In this document: positions 30,245 to 39,345 of the stretch, one piece after another
Position numbering within the stretch: the stretch's first letter is position 1
How the letters are laid out: the number at the start of each line of letters is the position of its first letter
NCBI GenBank assembly: GCA_910579265.1
Contig: CAJTTE010000009.1
Location: forward strand, 1-64,000
Direction of reading: 5' to 3'
Length of the DNA stretch: 64,000 bases
From: an uncultured Ruminiclostridium sp.
GTDB lineage: Bacteria > Bacillota > Clostridia > Oscillospirales > Ruminococcaceae
The notes under the pieces: model-generated
Databases searched by the model: none
The model's input: only the letters and a program-made list of their open reading frames with translations
Told to the model about the DNA's origin: nothing
Made by a program: the position numbers and the translations under genes

Positions 30245-30406
30245 TATTGCTCCCCCGAGTAACTCTTGAATTTTTCTGCTTGCCCGGCTGCCTAAATACT
30301 TCGTCAAAAGCCCTTGAAATATGCGCATATTCCTGCGGTCTTCTTCCTTGTCTTTCCACAGCCCTTCGGCGCACAAATTCTTCAGGAGTTACTTGGTGGA
30401 GCAATA
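30245..30406 (+). mobile_element. MITE family B, copy 1
   Basis: 162 bp bounded by TATTGCTCCCCCGAGTAACT and its inverted partner AGTTACTTGGTGGAGCAATA (terminal repeats of ~25 bp with a few mismatches). A second copy of exactly the same length lies at 46,312-46,473 in the opposite orientation. It encodes no protein. Confidence 0.85.
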
Positions 30407-30627
30407 GAACGAAAAAGAAAGGAGCGCGGCGCTTATCTTCAAGCTGCAAAACCGATTGAAAGAATAAGCCGGGAATACCGAGACGCCCGCTCTTGCCGAT
30501 TAAGGGCATCCTGTCGCGAAGGGCGCAGGATATGGAACGGTAACGTATAGGGCGGCGGGATAGTCAATGCCTATTGCCGCCGCCTTATCTACCCGATTAA
30601 TGGGAATTAATCGCTTTTAAAATATAA

Positions 30628-30930
30628 TCACACTGTACTTTTAGAAAATTTTATAAATTCATATGGCAATCCTATATCTTCAGAATATTTACAGATTTCT
30701 TTCTTTTCGTCATCATTCATTTCATCATAGAAAGGGCGATCTGCTAATTTCCAGTATGTTTTAACTTCGTCTATTTTCAATACATCACCCCATGGGGCAA
30801 TATATAATTCCCCGACTTTATATTTACCGATTTCTTTATATACCCTCGTGGTATAACAATACCCCAGTTTATTTAAATAATTTTGAATTGACTCATATTC
30901 ATGTTCAGGAAACGATATTTCTTGAAGCAT
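30628..30930 (-). CDS. ASCH/PUA-like small protein
   Basis: A 100-residue protein beginning MLQEISFPEHEYESIQNYLN, then CYTTRVYKEIGKYKVGELYI, APWGDVLKIDEVKTYWKLAD and RPFYDEMNDDEKKEICKYSE. The order RVYKE-GKYK-G-WG-LKI-V resembles ASCH (PUA-like) domain proteins, which bind RNA or modified nucleotides. Here the family match is suggested by eye only. AGGAGG lies 8 nt before the ATG, so it is surely translated. It stands alone; the role is unknown. Confidence 0.72.
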   Translation of the reverse strand: MLQEISFPEHEYESIQNYLNKLGYCYTTRVYKEIGKYKVGELYIAPWGDVLKIDEVKTYWKLADRPFYDEMNDDEKKEICKYSEDIGLPYEFIKFSKSTV

Positions 30931-31068
30931 ACAATAAACCTCCTAATGATATTAAACACAAAATCTCATTATAATGTTTAATACAAATTCCCGCTTATCG
31001 ATTAATCTGTCTGTTCAAAGTATAGCACATGTTCCCATTGAAATCAATCCTTGTTCTATGTCCGTTTC

Positions 31069-31103
31069 GACTATCCGTACCGTCAGGGAACGGATAGTTT
31101 TTT
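31069..31103 (+). terminator. Hairpin terminator
   Basis: ACTATCCGT and ACGGATAGT arms followed by TTTTTTC on the plus strand. No plus-strand gene precedes it closely. Confidence 0.65.
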
Positions 31104-31560
31104 CTCATAGGGCGCCGCGAAAAATCTCCACTCTTTAACCCTTGAGCGCATAGATCTTTGCCGCCGCAATTTCGCCGCCGAAAATGGGGGACAGGATTTT
31201 ACAACCCTGTCCCCGCTTTTGTCCGCTCCGATCCAACGGAAAAACCGTCTGCACCGGTGCGGCGGCTGTAGGCTTTGCGCGGTTTAGCCCCCGCGCCCGC
31301 GGTCTTGATGAAGAACAGGATATGGGCAAATGCATAACCGGCGGATGTGGACATTTATACTTGCGGCAAAGTCACCGTTTTCGAATGATCAGGGTTTTCT
31401 GCTGCGCCGTAAGCCCCGGTGCAGGGAAGGGTAAGATTTTTTTACTGCCTGCCGCCGAAAACGGCTTCTAACCGTCTACGGAGGTTTTTGTCCTCCTTTT
31501 CCCGTCCTTGATAAGTTTTTTTGATAAAAAGCCTTAAGGGCTTTTTGAAAGTTTTCCGCG
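31104..31560. other. Intergenic region with a GGGGACAGG palindrome
   Basis: About 450 bp without a supported gene. GGGGACAGG and CCTGTCCCC (31187-31214) form a perfect 9-bp hairpin without a T run. Short frames exist but have no ribosome sites or family features. Confidence 0.5.
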
Positions 31561-32130
31561 TTATTCCTCCGGTATGAATTCAAATTTATTTTTCAAAAAG
31601 AATCGGTATTCAGGGCTGCCTTTTGCATTTCGGTATTCGTTCGATATCGTTTCTCTGATCCAATGGTTTTTCTCAGGGCTGTTATCCTTGTAGTTCGTTA
31701 GAATTATCCGTCCCTCCGCCGCAGCTGTCAAAAGAGCTTCATAGGCATCCGGTATATATTCGCAGCCCGCTACGGGTATGGGTTTATCATAGGTCCTCAC
31801 AAAAGGTATTTCGTTAAGACAGGCAATACCAATGCCGCCGGGAACGGAATAAATATATCCGCTTACGCCTTTGTAGGTTTCCCGGGTGGCGTTGGGCCAA
31901 TATTCGTCAAGAATAAGTATGCCGTCGCTATTAAAGCCGTAGGAGCCCCATTTCCTATAGATCCCGTTATGACTGAAATTTTGTTCGCGACAGCATTTTT
32001 CAACGGCATTGCTGAGATATACAAGAACGTTTTCCCGTTTCTCCGAAAAATAAATAAAGGGTTTCATATGATTGGAAATTTTTGGGGAAAGCTCGGTCAA
32101 ATTCGGTACGGGGGAGGCGTGATAAAGCAT
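31561..32130 (-). CDS. Hypothetical protein, YHASP-type
   Basis: A 189-residue protein starting MLYHASPVPNLTELSPKISN, with HMKPFIYFSEKRENVLVYLS and NAVEKCCREQNFSHNGIYRK following, and closing RNAKGSPEYRFFLKNKFEFI. The opening YHAS...L.P...P.IYFS.....A..YL recalls small ADP-ribosyltransferase-like folds, but I cannot confirm it. The start at 32130 is chosen because AAGAAGGTG lies 8 nt upstream; an in-frame extension upstream lacks such a site. It is downstream of the alpha-xylosidase gene in the same direction, separated by a hairpin. Confidence 0.7.
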   Translation of the reverse strand: MLYHASPVPNLTELSPKISNHMKPFIYFSEKRENVLVYLSNAVEKCCREQNFSHNGIYRKWGSYGFNSDGILILDEYWPNATRETYKGVSGYIYSVPGGIGIACLNEIPFVRTYDKPIPVAGCEYIPDAYEALLTAAAEGRIILTNYKDNSPEKNHWIRETISNEYRNAKGSPEYRFFLKNKFEFIPEE

Positions 32131-32159
32131 CTTTTCACCTTCTTTTATCCAAATTGCAG

Positions 32160-32186
32160 ATAGCCCTGAGCTTATGCTCAAGGCTA
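32160..32186 (-). other. Hairpin between GH31 gene and the YHASP gene
   Basis: TAGCCTTGAGC and GCTCAGGGCTA arms around ATAA. There is no T run, so termination would be partial at best. Confidence 0.5.
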
Positions 32187-32224
32187 TCGATAAAACTATA
32201 CGATGTTCCGTTGATTTACGTAAA

Positions 32225-34531
32225 TCACATGATAACTTCCAGGCCGTCCGCGCTTTCAACGGTAAACGTACCCTTTCCTTCGGACTTGACTTTTATACTA
32301 TCGCCCTGTCTTTCGGCAGTAACCGTAAGAACCTTGTTGCCGTCCTTATCGCAGATAACACACTCGGCACTCTTGCCGTTCTCCAAGCCGTATACAACAA
32401 GACGGACGTTTTCAGTATAGTCATAAGTGAAATTGCGCTTAAAATCACCGTATGCAATAATACTGCCGGGTTTGGCGTACAGCGGCATTCCGAAGTAATC
32501 ATATTTCTTTTCATACCAGTGGCCGCCTTCCAAAACCTCTCCGGTCTGAATGTCAGTCCAACGTCCCGTATCGGGAAGATAGAAGGATGCCGTTCCCTCT
32601 TCGTTGAATACGGGAGCAACCAATAAGCTTTCGCCTAACATATACTGTCTGTCGAGACTGAGGGTGCCGGGGTCGCTGCTGTAATCCACTACCATAGCTC
32701 TCATCATGGGGATACCTGTTTCATGGGTTTTTACGGCATTCGCATAAAGATAAGGCATAAGCCTTCCCTTAAGCTTTGTAAAATGACGGAGCACATCGCA
32801 GCTTTCTTCGTCAAAGTTCCAGGGCACACGGTATGAGTTGTTTCCGTGGAGCCTTGAATGAGTAGACATAAGGCCGAATGCACACCAACGCTTGTATAGA
32901 TCGGGTGAACCGGTGGCCTCAAAGCCGCTTATGTCATGGCTGAAGAAGCCGAAGCCGGAAAGACAGAGGGAAAGCCCGCCGCGTATCGTTTCCCACATGG
33001 ATTCGTAATTGCTGAAGCAGTCGCCGCCCCAGTGTACGGGGAATTTCTGACCCCCTACGGTGGCGCTTCTCGCAAAGAGGCATGCCTTATCCTTTCCGTA
33101 ATACTCCTCAAGGACCTCAAATACCGTTTTATTGTACAGGTAAGTGTAATAATTATGCATTTTCAGGGGATCGGAACCGTCATAATAAACGACATCGGTG
33201 GGTATTCTTTCTCCGAAATCGGTCTTGAACGCGTCAACGCCCATTTCGCAGAGTACCCTGAGCTTGCTCTTATACCACTCGCAGGCAGCCGGATTGGTAA
33301 AATCGACTATAGCCATTCCGGGCTGCCACATATCGGCCTGGAACACCGAGCCGTCCTTGTTTTTTATAAAGTATCCTCCCTTTACGCCTTCGTCGAAAAG
33401 ACTTGAACGCTGGGCGATATAGCTGTTGATCCAAACGCATATCTCGATATTCTTTTGTTTAAGGCGGGCAAGCATAGCCTTAGGATCGGGGAACATTCTT
33501 TTGTCCCAGGTGAAATCACACCAATTGAACTCCTTCATCCAGAAGCAGTCAAAATGGAATACCTCCAGGGGAATATCCCTGCGTTCCATTTCATCTATAA
33601 AGAAGGAACAGGTTTTTTCATCATAGTCGGTGGTAAAGGACGTGGTGAGCCACAGGCCGAAGGTGTAGGCGGGGGGAAGCGCCGGCTTGCCCGTCAGATC
33701 GGTATAATGAGTCAGAACATCGGCAATCGTATCTCCGCCGAAAACAAAGTATTCGAGTCTTTCCCCCTGAACGCTGAAGGAAACCTTGGAAACGGTTTCG
33801 CTGGCAACCTCAAAATTTACGTTTTCGGGATGATTTACAAATACTCCGTATCCTCTGCTGGAAACATAGAAGGGAATCGACTTGTATGTCTGTTCGGAAC
33901 AGGTGCCGCCGTCGTTGTTCCATACGTCAACCGTCTGTCCGTTTTTAACAAAGGTGGAGAATTTTTCGCCGAAGCCGTAAATGTTTTCGCCGACGGAAAT
34001 ATTCAGCATTTCACGCATTGTTGCCGAGCAGGAGTTAGAGCTGTCGGCATAGAAGTTTTCCCCTTGTTTTTCAAGCATTCGGTTATTGGTGCGCCATTCA
34101 GCCTCCTTAATATAAGAGGTGGTACGCCAGCCGCTTTTTGTCAGCAGTTTGCCGTCATAATAATACCTGATATCCCATGCGCCGCCTTCCGCACCGATAA
34201 CGACGGAGGTTTTTCCCGAGGTGAGAGTATAGCCGTTTTCGGTTTTTTGGATGACAGGCTTAAAATTCTTATCTTCATATAAATCGAAGTCGGGCCCTTT
34301 TTTGTTTGCCCCTTTGTAGTGCTCAACCGTAACTTTTATGGAGTCGGAAAGAACAGATGTAAAGGTTATTTCCAGAACGGGACCGCCTAAGGTCATACCT
34401 CTGTTTCCGATCCACTGGGATGTGGCGAGAACAGTTACGGATCTTTCGTCAGCGGTAATCTCGTACATTTGCGTCGCATAGCTAACATCGTAGCCGGGTT
34501 TGTTAAGCCAGAAGCCGTCAGAAAATTTCAT
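32225..34531 (-). CDS. yicI: GH31 alpha-xylosidase
   Basis: A 768-residue cytosolic glycosidase, close in length to E. coli YicI (772). It releases alpha-xylose from isoprimeverose-like ends of xyloglucan fragments. The nucleophile lies in FKTDFGERIP, and the acid/base Asp in the WGGDCFSNYE region. VFHFDCFWMKEFNWCDFTWD is the substrate-pocket signature that separates alpha-xylosidases from alpha-glucosidases. N-terminal beta-sandwich (1-~260), catalytic barrel (~260-590), C-terminal beta domains. There is no signal peptide. GAAAGGAC precedes the ATG, and a perfect cre-type operator lies ~65 bp upstream. Confidence 0.92.
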   Translation of the reverse strand: MKFSDGFWLNKPGYDVSYATQMYEITADERSVTVLATSQWIGNRGMTLGGPVLEITFTSVLSDSIKVTVEHYKGANKKGPDFDLYEDKNFKPVIQKTENGYTLTSGKTSVVIGAEGGAWDIRYYYDGKLLTKSGWRTTSYIKEAEWRTNNRMLEKQGENFYADSSNSCSATMREMLNISVGENIYGFGEKFSTFVKNGQTVDVWNNDGGTCSEQTYKSIPFYVSSRGYGVFVNHPENVNFEVASETVSKVSFSVQGERLEYFVFGGDTIADVLTHYTDLTGKPALPPAYTFGLWLTTSFTTDYDEKTCSFFIDEMERRDIPLEVFHFDCFWMKEFNWCDFTWDKRMFPDPKAMLARLKQKNIEICVWINSYIAQRSSLFDEGVKGGYFIKNKDGSVFQADMWQPGMAIVDFTNPAACEWYKSKLRVLCEMGVDAFKTDFGERIPTDVVYYDGSDPLKMHNYYTYLYNKTVFEVLEEYYGKDKACLFARSATVGGQKFPVHWGGDCFSNYESMWETIRGGLSLCLSGFGFFSHDISGFEATGSPDLYKRWCAFGLMSTHSRLHGNNSYRVPWNFDEESCDVLRHFTKLKGRLMPYLYANAVKTHETGIPMMRAMVVDYSSDPGTLSLDRQYMLGESLLVAPVFNEEGTASFYLPDTGRWTDIQTGEVLEGGHWYEKKYDYFGMPLYAKPGSIIAYGDFKRNFTYDYTENVRLVVYGLENGKSAECVICDKDGNKVLTVTAERQGDSIKVKSEGKGTFTVESADGLEVIM

Positions 34532-34593
34532 AACAGTTTTTGTCCTTTCATATGCTGAATATTTTAATTGCGTAAACGCTTCCCTCAGCTTAA

Positions 34594-34607
34594 TGTAATC
34601 GTTTACA
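34594..34607. promoter_or_regulatory. cre-type operator upstream of the alpha-xylosidase gene
   Basis: TGTAATCGTTTACA matches the CcpA consensus TGWAANCGNTNWCA at all positions. A second half-like site GCGTAAACGC lies at 34570-34579. It is 63-76 bp before the start codon, so CcpA or a local LacI-family regulator could repress the gene. Confidence 0.7.
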
Positions 34608-34882
34608 GAAGCGTTTATTTTTTGTTATGCTTGTATTATATCATAGATAAAATAAAATGCAAGGGGTAAAACAAAAAAAGTCCGGACCGGGGATAATTTT
34701 TTTGACAAAATCGAATCGTATACAAACCGTACAGTATCATTTTATATTTATATTATACACGGATATCTTCACACGGATATCTTCGGAAAACGGCAGACGG
34801 CATGATATTCCGATAAGCAGCGTCATAAAACAATAAAAGGCAGACCGCTTTTTTATTTGCTTTTGGAATTGGAATATGAATT

Positions 34883-34918
34883 AAAAAAATGCCCCTGCCG
34901 CAGATACGGCAGGGGCAT
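34883..34918 (-). terminator. Strong terminator of the solute-binding protein gene
   Basis: ATGCCCCTGCCG and CGGCAGGGGCAT are perfect 12-bp arms, with TTTTTTT following on the minus strand. Confidence 0.92.
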
Positions 34919-34960
34919 AGGAGGGGATTTACAATAAACTATAAAGTATTATTTTGATCA

Positions 34961-36625
34961 TTATGCTGTTGTTGATTCAGCCGAGGGTGTGGAAGCGGCG
35001 GGGGCGTTTGTAGCCGCCCAGTCCTTGGTTACTTCTTCACCGCTGGCATTCTTCTTCATGATCTCGCGGTATTCGGCCAAATAGCCTTCTACAACGCTGT
35101 ACTGTGTTTCAACAAGAGTCGTATAGGTGAAATCACCGAATACGGGGCCGTCAAGAAGGGGCTGATCACCGGTCTGGAACAGCTTGGAAACGTCGTCGTT
35201 AAATCCGTAGCAGTGATCAAAGAGCATTGTAAAGCGTCCGTCTGTGCTGTGAAGCTCCGTCCAGAGGTCATAAACTTTTTCGTCCCAAATAAGCTTGTAT
35301 TTTGTTTCTCTTTCGGTTCCGCATACGGGGCAGGTCGTAACACCCTGTTCGTTTTCTTCGGCGGTGAATATATGTCTGCCGCTCTTGTCGGCATTTTCAG
35401 ATGTGTCTCCACAGTCCTTATTGCCGCACTTGGTTTTATATGCGGGTACGTCGGCTATTGCGTCGGCCTTGGCTTTTGCAAGATTTTCGGGATCTATTTC
35501 TTCCGCATGGGAGAAGTTGATCCAGTCGATCGCGCCCTTAAGATTCTTCGCTCCTGCGGGAACAAGATAACCCAGGGTATCGATACCGTGGTAATATGTG
35601 TCGGAGTTATCGTCTCTCGGGAAGGGTACAAATTTAATATCCTCTTCCTGTCCGTTATTGTAGAATTTCTCTTTTGCAGCACCGTATGCCCATGAAGGAT
35701 CCATGCCGAGGAAGAGAAGGTTTCCGTCTACAAAGGCTACGCCGGGGTCTTCATAGCCGTTGGCGTGACCGGTATTGGTCTGCTGCTCCGCATTAGCTCC
35801 CAGTAATCCGTCTTTATGCATGTCTCCGAGCCATGTCATGCATCTTGTTACATCAGGATCCTTAAGGTTATTTATTATTTCGCTGCCCTGAACGTCGATA
35901 ACCTTTTTACCGGTGGTGAGTATAAAGCTCATACCGCCTACGCCGTTATATCCGATATGATTGGGATCCTTATTGCACCACTCCTTGAGCATTTCTTTAA
36001 ACTTGGTCCATGTCCACTCGTTCTTTTCGAGATAGGTCATAGGATCCGTCATACCGTTTTCTTCCAGTATACGATTATTGTAGTTGAGCGCAAAATTCGT
36101 TTTAAGCACATTAGGATAGTAATAATGCTTTCCGTTATACATAAACTGGTCGGCAACGGGCTTCATATCCTTCCAGAGATCGCTGTTTATATCTATATAT
36201 GTATCCAGCGGGGTATAAACGTTATAGCTCATGGCATGGGGGAAGCTCATCCATTCATAGCGCACAAGATCCGGTGAGTCACCTGCGGAAATATATGTGC
36301 CAAGCTTCTGGAAATATTCCGAGCCGCTTCCGCAGGTAATTAGCTCAAAGGTTCCGCCGTACTGAGCCTCAAACTTGGTAAGCTTTTCTTCGTTTGACGA
36401 TTCCCAGTTGTTTTCATAGGTGAGATAAACCAGCTTGCCGGTAGGAGCCTCGGTGTCTATAGGCGCCAGGGTCTGTTCCTCAAAGCTCTGCATGGGAGCG
36501 TTAGTTGCGTCTCCGCTTCCATTAGTATTGTCGCCTGTACCGCTTCCGCTCTGGTCGCAGGCGGTGATGCTCAAAGCAGTCGAACCTGCCAGCAACAAGG
36601 CGAGTGCCTTTTTAAAATTTTTCAT
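34961..36625 (-). CDS. ABC sugar-binding lipoprotein with Cys4 insertion
   Basis: A 554-residue extracellular solute-binding protein. Lipoprotein signal peptide with lipobox SITAC (Cys23), a Gly/Ser/Asp-rich spacer, then KLVYLTYENNWESSNEEKLT and AGDSPDLVRYEWMSFPHAMS typical of family 1 sugar-binding proteins. Near residues 399-442 an unusual insertion carries CGNKDCG and CPVCG, four cysteines spaced like a zinc ribbon, between helices that are normally continuous. No permease or ATPase gene is adjacent. The alpha-xylosidase gene downstream suggests a xylo-oligosaccharide ligand, by context only. A cre-like site lies ~450 bp upstream. Confidence 0.85.
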   Translation of the reverse strand: MKNFKKALALLLAGSTALSITACDQSGSGTGDNTNGSGDATNAPMQSFEEQTLAPIDTEAPTGKLVYLTYENNWESSNEEKLTKFEAQYGGTFELITCGSGSEYFQKLGTYISAGDSPDLVRYEWMSFPHAMSYNVYTPLDTYIDINSDLWKDMKPVADQFMYNGKHYYYPNVLKTNFALNYNNRILEENGMTDPMTYLEKNEWTWTKFKEMLKEWCNKDPNHIGYNGVGGMSFILTTGKKVIDVQGSEIINNLKDPDVTRCMTWLGDMHKDGLLGANAEQQTNTGHANGYEDPGVAFVDGNLLFLGMDPSWAYGAAKEKFYNNGQEEDIKFVPFPRDDNSDTYYHGIDTLGYLVPAGAKNLKGAIDWINFSHAEEIDPENLAKAKADAIADVPAYKTKCGNKDCGDTSENADKSGRHIFTAEENEQGVTTCPVCGTERETKYKLIWDEKVYDLWTELHSTDGRFTMLFDHCYGFNDDVSKLFQTGDQPLLDGPVFGDFTYTTLVETQYSVVEGYLAEYREIMKKNASGEEVTKDWAATNAPAASTPSAESTTA

Positions 36626-37245
36626 TATGTCCTCCGATCTGAATAATATTGATTTGACGGATACCGGGAGCCACCCAAAACCACAGGACGCGCAGTTTCA
36701 AGCTGCCGACCGCAGGTCACATGAAAAGCCGCAAAATGCACAGTTTATACCGGCTGAGTAAGCTTTTAGCACAGTTGTACAAATCAGCTTTGTTTTCAGA
36801 TACGCCCTAAAGCGTATGCATTCAAGCGCTTTTTTAGTCAAGAACCCCTCACGCAAAACAAAGCAACCGTTAACCGGACAGCCGAATACTTAAAAAAACC
36901 AAACAGGCTCTTATAATCCGGAAAACATCAGTTTTTCATGGTCAGGGCATACTCCGGGTCAAAGGAGCCGTGTCTTTACACGAGCTCCGAGCCGGGCATA
37001 TGTCCGGCTTATGTCAATCTTCAATGTAATTGTCCCGTCACCTGTAAAATCCCCGAAAATCAGGGCATAATAACAGTGCAATCGTTTACATCGCAATATC
37101 ACTATATCACAAAGAGGCTTTTAATTCAACTGACAGTTTAGAGAAATTCAAAGCAAAATATTGTTTATTTTACACAAAGATAATAAAACCCGATTATTTT
37201 TTTTCGCGTTATGTACAATAAAACTTATAAGTCCGAACGGTTTAC
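36626..37245. other. Long upstream region of the solute-binding protein gene
   Basis: About 620 bp without a supported gene. It contains a degenerate repeat related to others in the window (TTTTCAGATACGCCCTAAAG near 36,795) and the cre-like site at 37,077-37,090. The long leader may hold the promoter far from the gene, or degraded mobile DNA. Confidence 0.5.
37077..37090. promoter_or_regulatory. cre-like operator
   Basis: TGCAATCGTTTACA matches the CcpA consensus at 13 of 14 positions and shares AATCGTTTACA with the site at 34,594. It lies ~450 bp upstream of the sugar-binding protein gene. Confidence 0.5.
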
Positions 37246-37425
37246 TTAAGGCAATACCGCACAATGACCGCCTGAGGGCTTTGCGTGCGGCTTGCCTGCA
37301 TATTTTCGGTCATCTTGCGCAAATTCTCCTTGAAATACGTCAGTATTCCTGCGTCGAATTTATGCAAGCTGACGAAAAATCTGACTGCGAAATTCACATG
37401 CAATCATTGTGGGGTGTTGACTTAA
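37246..37425 (+). mobile_element. MITE family A, full copy 3
   Basis: 180 bp from TTAAGGCAATACCGCACAAT to the end TTGTGGGGTGTTGACTTAA. It ends 72 bp before the -35 box of the hrcA operon. Two further TTAATTG copies follow directly, perhaps traces of target duplication. Confidence 0.88.
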
Positions 37426-37497
37426 TTGACTTAATTGCCTTAAGACGACCCGTTCTGCGGACTTTCGTAAAAAAAATAAAAAAATTTAAAAAACCTC

Positions 37498-37526
37498 TTG
37501 ACATTAAGAAGAAAAAGTGATACATT
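37498..37526 (+). promoter_or_regulatory. Sigma-A promoter of the hrcA operon
   Basis: TTGACA, a 17-nt spacer and TACATT, immediately upstream of the CIRCE element. Confidence 0.85.
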
Positions 37527-37530
37527 ATGA

Positions 37531-37557
37531 TTAGCACTCGAAGGCAAAGAGTGCTAA
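37531..37557 (+). promoter_or_regulatory. CIRCE operator
   Basis: TTAGCACTC-N9-GAGTGCTAA, a perfect match to the consensus bound by HrcA. It sits just after the -10 box, so bound HrcA would block transcription of hrcA-grpE-dnaK until heat stress. Confidence 0.98.
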
Positions 37558-37626
37558 CAGATGATCATAAAGAGTGCCAAACGCCGTGTTGACGCATTGT
37601 AACTATGATGAAAGAACGGTCGAGCG

Positions 37627-38676
37627 ATGGAAAAAAGGACTTTAAAGATACTTGAAACGGTAGTTGATGAATATATCCGCAGCGGAGAGCCTATCGGATC
37701 AAAGCTTGTTCAGGAAAAAATCAATATGAAGATCTCCTCAGCCACCATACGCAACGAGATGGCGATGCTGGAGCAGCTCGGTTATCTTGAGCATCCTCAC
37801 ACCAGCGCGGGGAGAGTGCCTACTTTCAGCGGCTACCGACTTTATATAGAAAACTTTATGCCGGAAAATAAGCTGTCCGATGAACAGAAGGAACAGATAG
37901 ACCGCCTCTTCGAAAATATAGACGCCGATACCGACGACGAGCTTATTGCGGAAGCGGGAAAGGCTTTGGCAGAGGTCACAAAGTGCGCTATTATTACAGC
38001 CAACGAAACAAGCAAGTTTTCGGTAATAACCAAGGTAGAGGTTATTCCTACGGGAAAAAGAATGTATGTGCTGCTTCTTATAACCTCCGGAGGAAGCATA
38101 AAAAACCGGGTCTGCCGCTTACAGTTCGATCTGACTAATGAACAGGTCCAGTTTTTCAGCCGTTTCGCCGACGAGAATCTAACGGGACTTAATCTTGAAA
38201 ATGTATCCGATGAATTTATCGAAAATCTTTCTTCCGCCCTGGGCAGTTATATGATGATGCTTTCGCCTCTTATGAAGGGAGTCGCCGAAATGTCGGCGGA
38301 AATGGTTCGCGAAAAGGTGGAGGTCAGGGGAGAGGCAAATCTTATAACCTGCGAACAGTTTCAGGGGCATGAGATAGCGGCGATCCTGGAAAATAAAAAT
38401 CGTTTTACGGAGCTATTAAATAACGCGTTTTCGGGAATAAACATAATGTTCGGCAGAGAAGACGAAACCTTCGTAATCTCCAACTCAAGCATTATAACCA
38501 GTTCCTTCGAAAAAGACGGAAGCAAGGCGGGAAGCTTCGGAGTAATCGGGCCTATGAGACTTGATTATAAAAAGGTTATCCCTTACCTGGAATATTTTTC
38601 AAATAAGATCACAAATTTGCTCAGTTCGGACAGAGAGGACGAGGAGCTGTTGACGATAGAAGGCAAAAACAGCTGA
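37627..38676 (+). CDS. hrcA: Heat-inducible transcription repressor HrcA
   Basis: A 349-residue repressor of class I heat-shock genes. N-terminal winged helix with VVDEYIRSGEPIGSKLVQEK and SSATIRNEMAMLEQLGYLEH, followed by the family signature HTSAGRVPTFSGYRLYI. The C-terminal GAF-like part contains INIMFGREDE and GVIGPMRLDY. It acts with the CIRCE site upstream, so the operon is self-regulated. It is first of hrcA-grpE-dnaK, as usual in Firmicutes, and of normal length. Confidence 0.97.
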   Translation: MEKRTLKILETVVDEYIRSGEPIGSKLVQEKINMKISSATIRNEMAMLEQLGYLEHPHTSAGRVPTFSGYRLYIENFMPENKLSDEQKEQIDRLFENIDADTDDELIAEAGKALAEVTKCAIITANETSKFSVITKVEVIPTGKRMYVLLLITSGGSIKNRVCRLQFDLTNEQVQFFSRFADENLTGLNLENVSDEFIENLSSALGSYMMMLSPLMKGVAEMSAEMVREKVEVRGEANLITCEQFQGHEIAAILENKNRFTELLNNAFSGINIMFGREDETFVISNSSIITSSFEKDGSKAGSFGVIGPMRLDYKKVIPYLEYFSNKITNLLSSDREDEELLTIEGKNS

Positions 38677-38734
38677 CGCTTATAAGCAGGAAAGCGCAGC
38701 GCAATGCCTCAGAATTGAAAGGAGGAACAGAAAA

Positions 38735-39268
38735 GTGAGCAAAAGGAAGGACGAAAAGGAAACCGAGTTACAGGAGAAGACAGAGGATGAAGTTGTCGAA
38801 ACGGAAGACTCCGAAATCGATCCCGTGCAGGAGGAGCTTAAAAAAAAGGATGAGGAAATAGAAAAAATCAAGGATCAGCTTTTGAGAAATATGGCCGAAT
38901 ATGACAATTACCGCAAGAGAACAAGCCGCGAACGCATGGAGCTTGAGCCGGAGATAACCGCCAAGACAGTAACGGAATTTCTTACGGTGGCGGATAACCT
39001 TGAAAGAGCAATGGATACGGAATGCGCCGATGAAAACTTTAAAAAAGGCGTGGAAATGATCTATCAGTCGTTTATGGAAATCCTTAATAATCTGGGAGTC
39101 GAGCAGATACCCGCCGAGGGAGATTTTGATCCGTCGGTCCATCAGGCGGTGCAGCAGGTTCCCGCTTCCGAAGGACAGACCAGCGGAGAAATAGCGGCTA
39201 CCTTTCAAAGAGGATATAAGATCGGAAATAAGATACTGCGATTCGCTATGGTAGCGGTGGTAGCATAA
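38735..39268 (+). CDS. grpE: Nucleotide exchange factor GrpE
   Basis: A 177-residue co-chaperone that releases ADP from DnaK. A long acidic coiled coil (~15-75) leads to MAEYDNYRKRTSRERMELEP and the beta domain with EGDFDPSVHQAVQQVP, AATFQRGYKIGNKILRFAMV. It starts with GTG at 38735, preceded by AAAGGAGG (9 nt), in line with its downstream place in the hrcA operon (58 nt after hrcA). Confidence 0.96.
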   Translation: MSKRKDEKETELQEKTEDEVVETEDSEIDPVQEELKKKDEEIEKIKDQLLRNMAEYDNYRKRTSRERMELEPEITAKTVTEFLTVADNLERAMDTECADENFKKGVEMIYQSFMEILNNLGVEQIPAEGDFDPSVHQAVQQVPASEGQTSGEIAATFQRGYKIGNKILRFAMVAVVA

Positions 39269-39345
39269 TAAACAGACAAGCAAGCAGACAAAATATATAC
39301 ATCTGCATCAAATAAAATGCAGCATAAAGAAAGGATTGATATTTT

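Noticed and set aside
30174..30509. Upstream extension of the 29,913-30,173 frame
   Set aside because: The extension runs through the inverted MITE of family B and its flanks, so it is chance open frame rather than protein.
33455..34282. 275-codon plus-strand frame opposite the GH31 gene
   Set aside because: Shadow of the alpha-xylosidase gene with no ribosome site or family feature.
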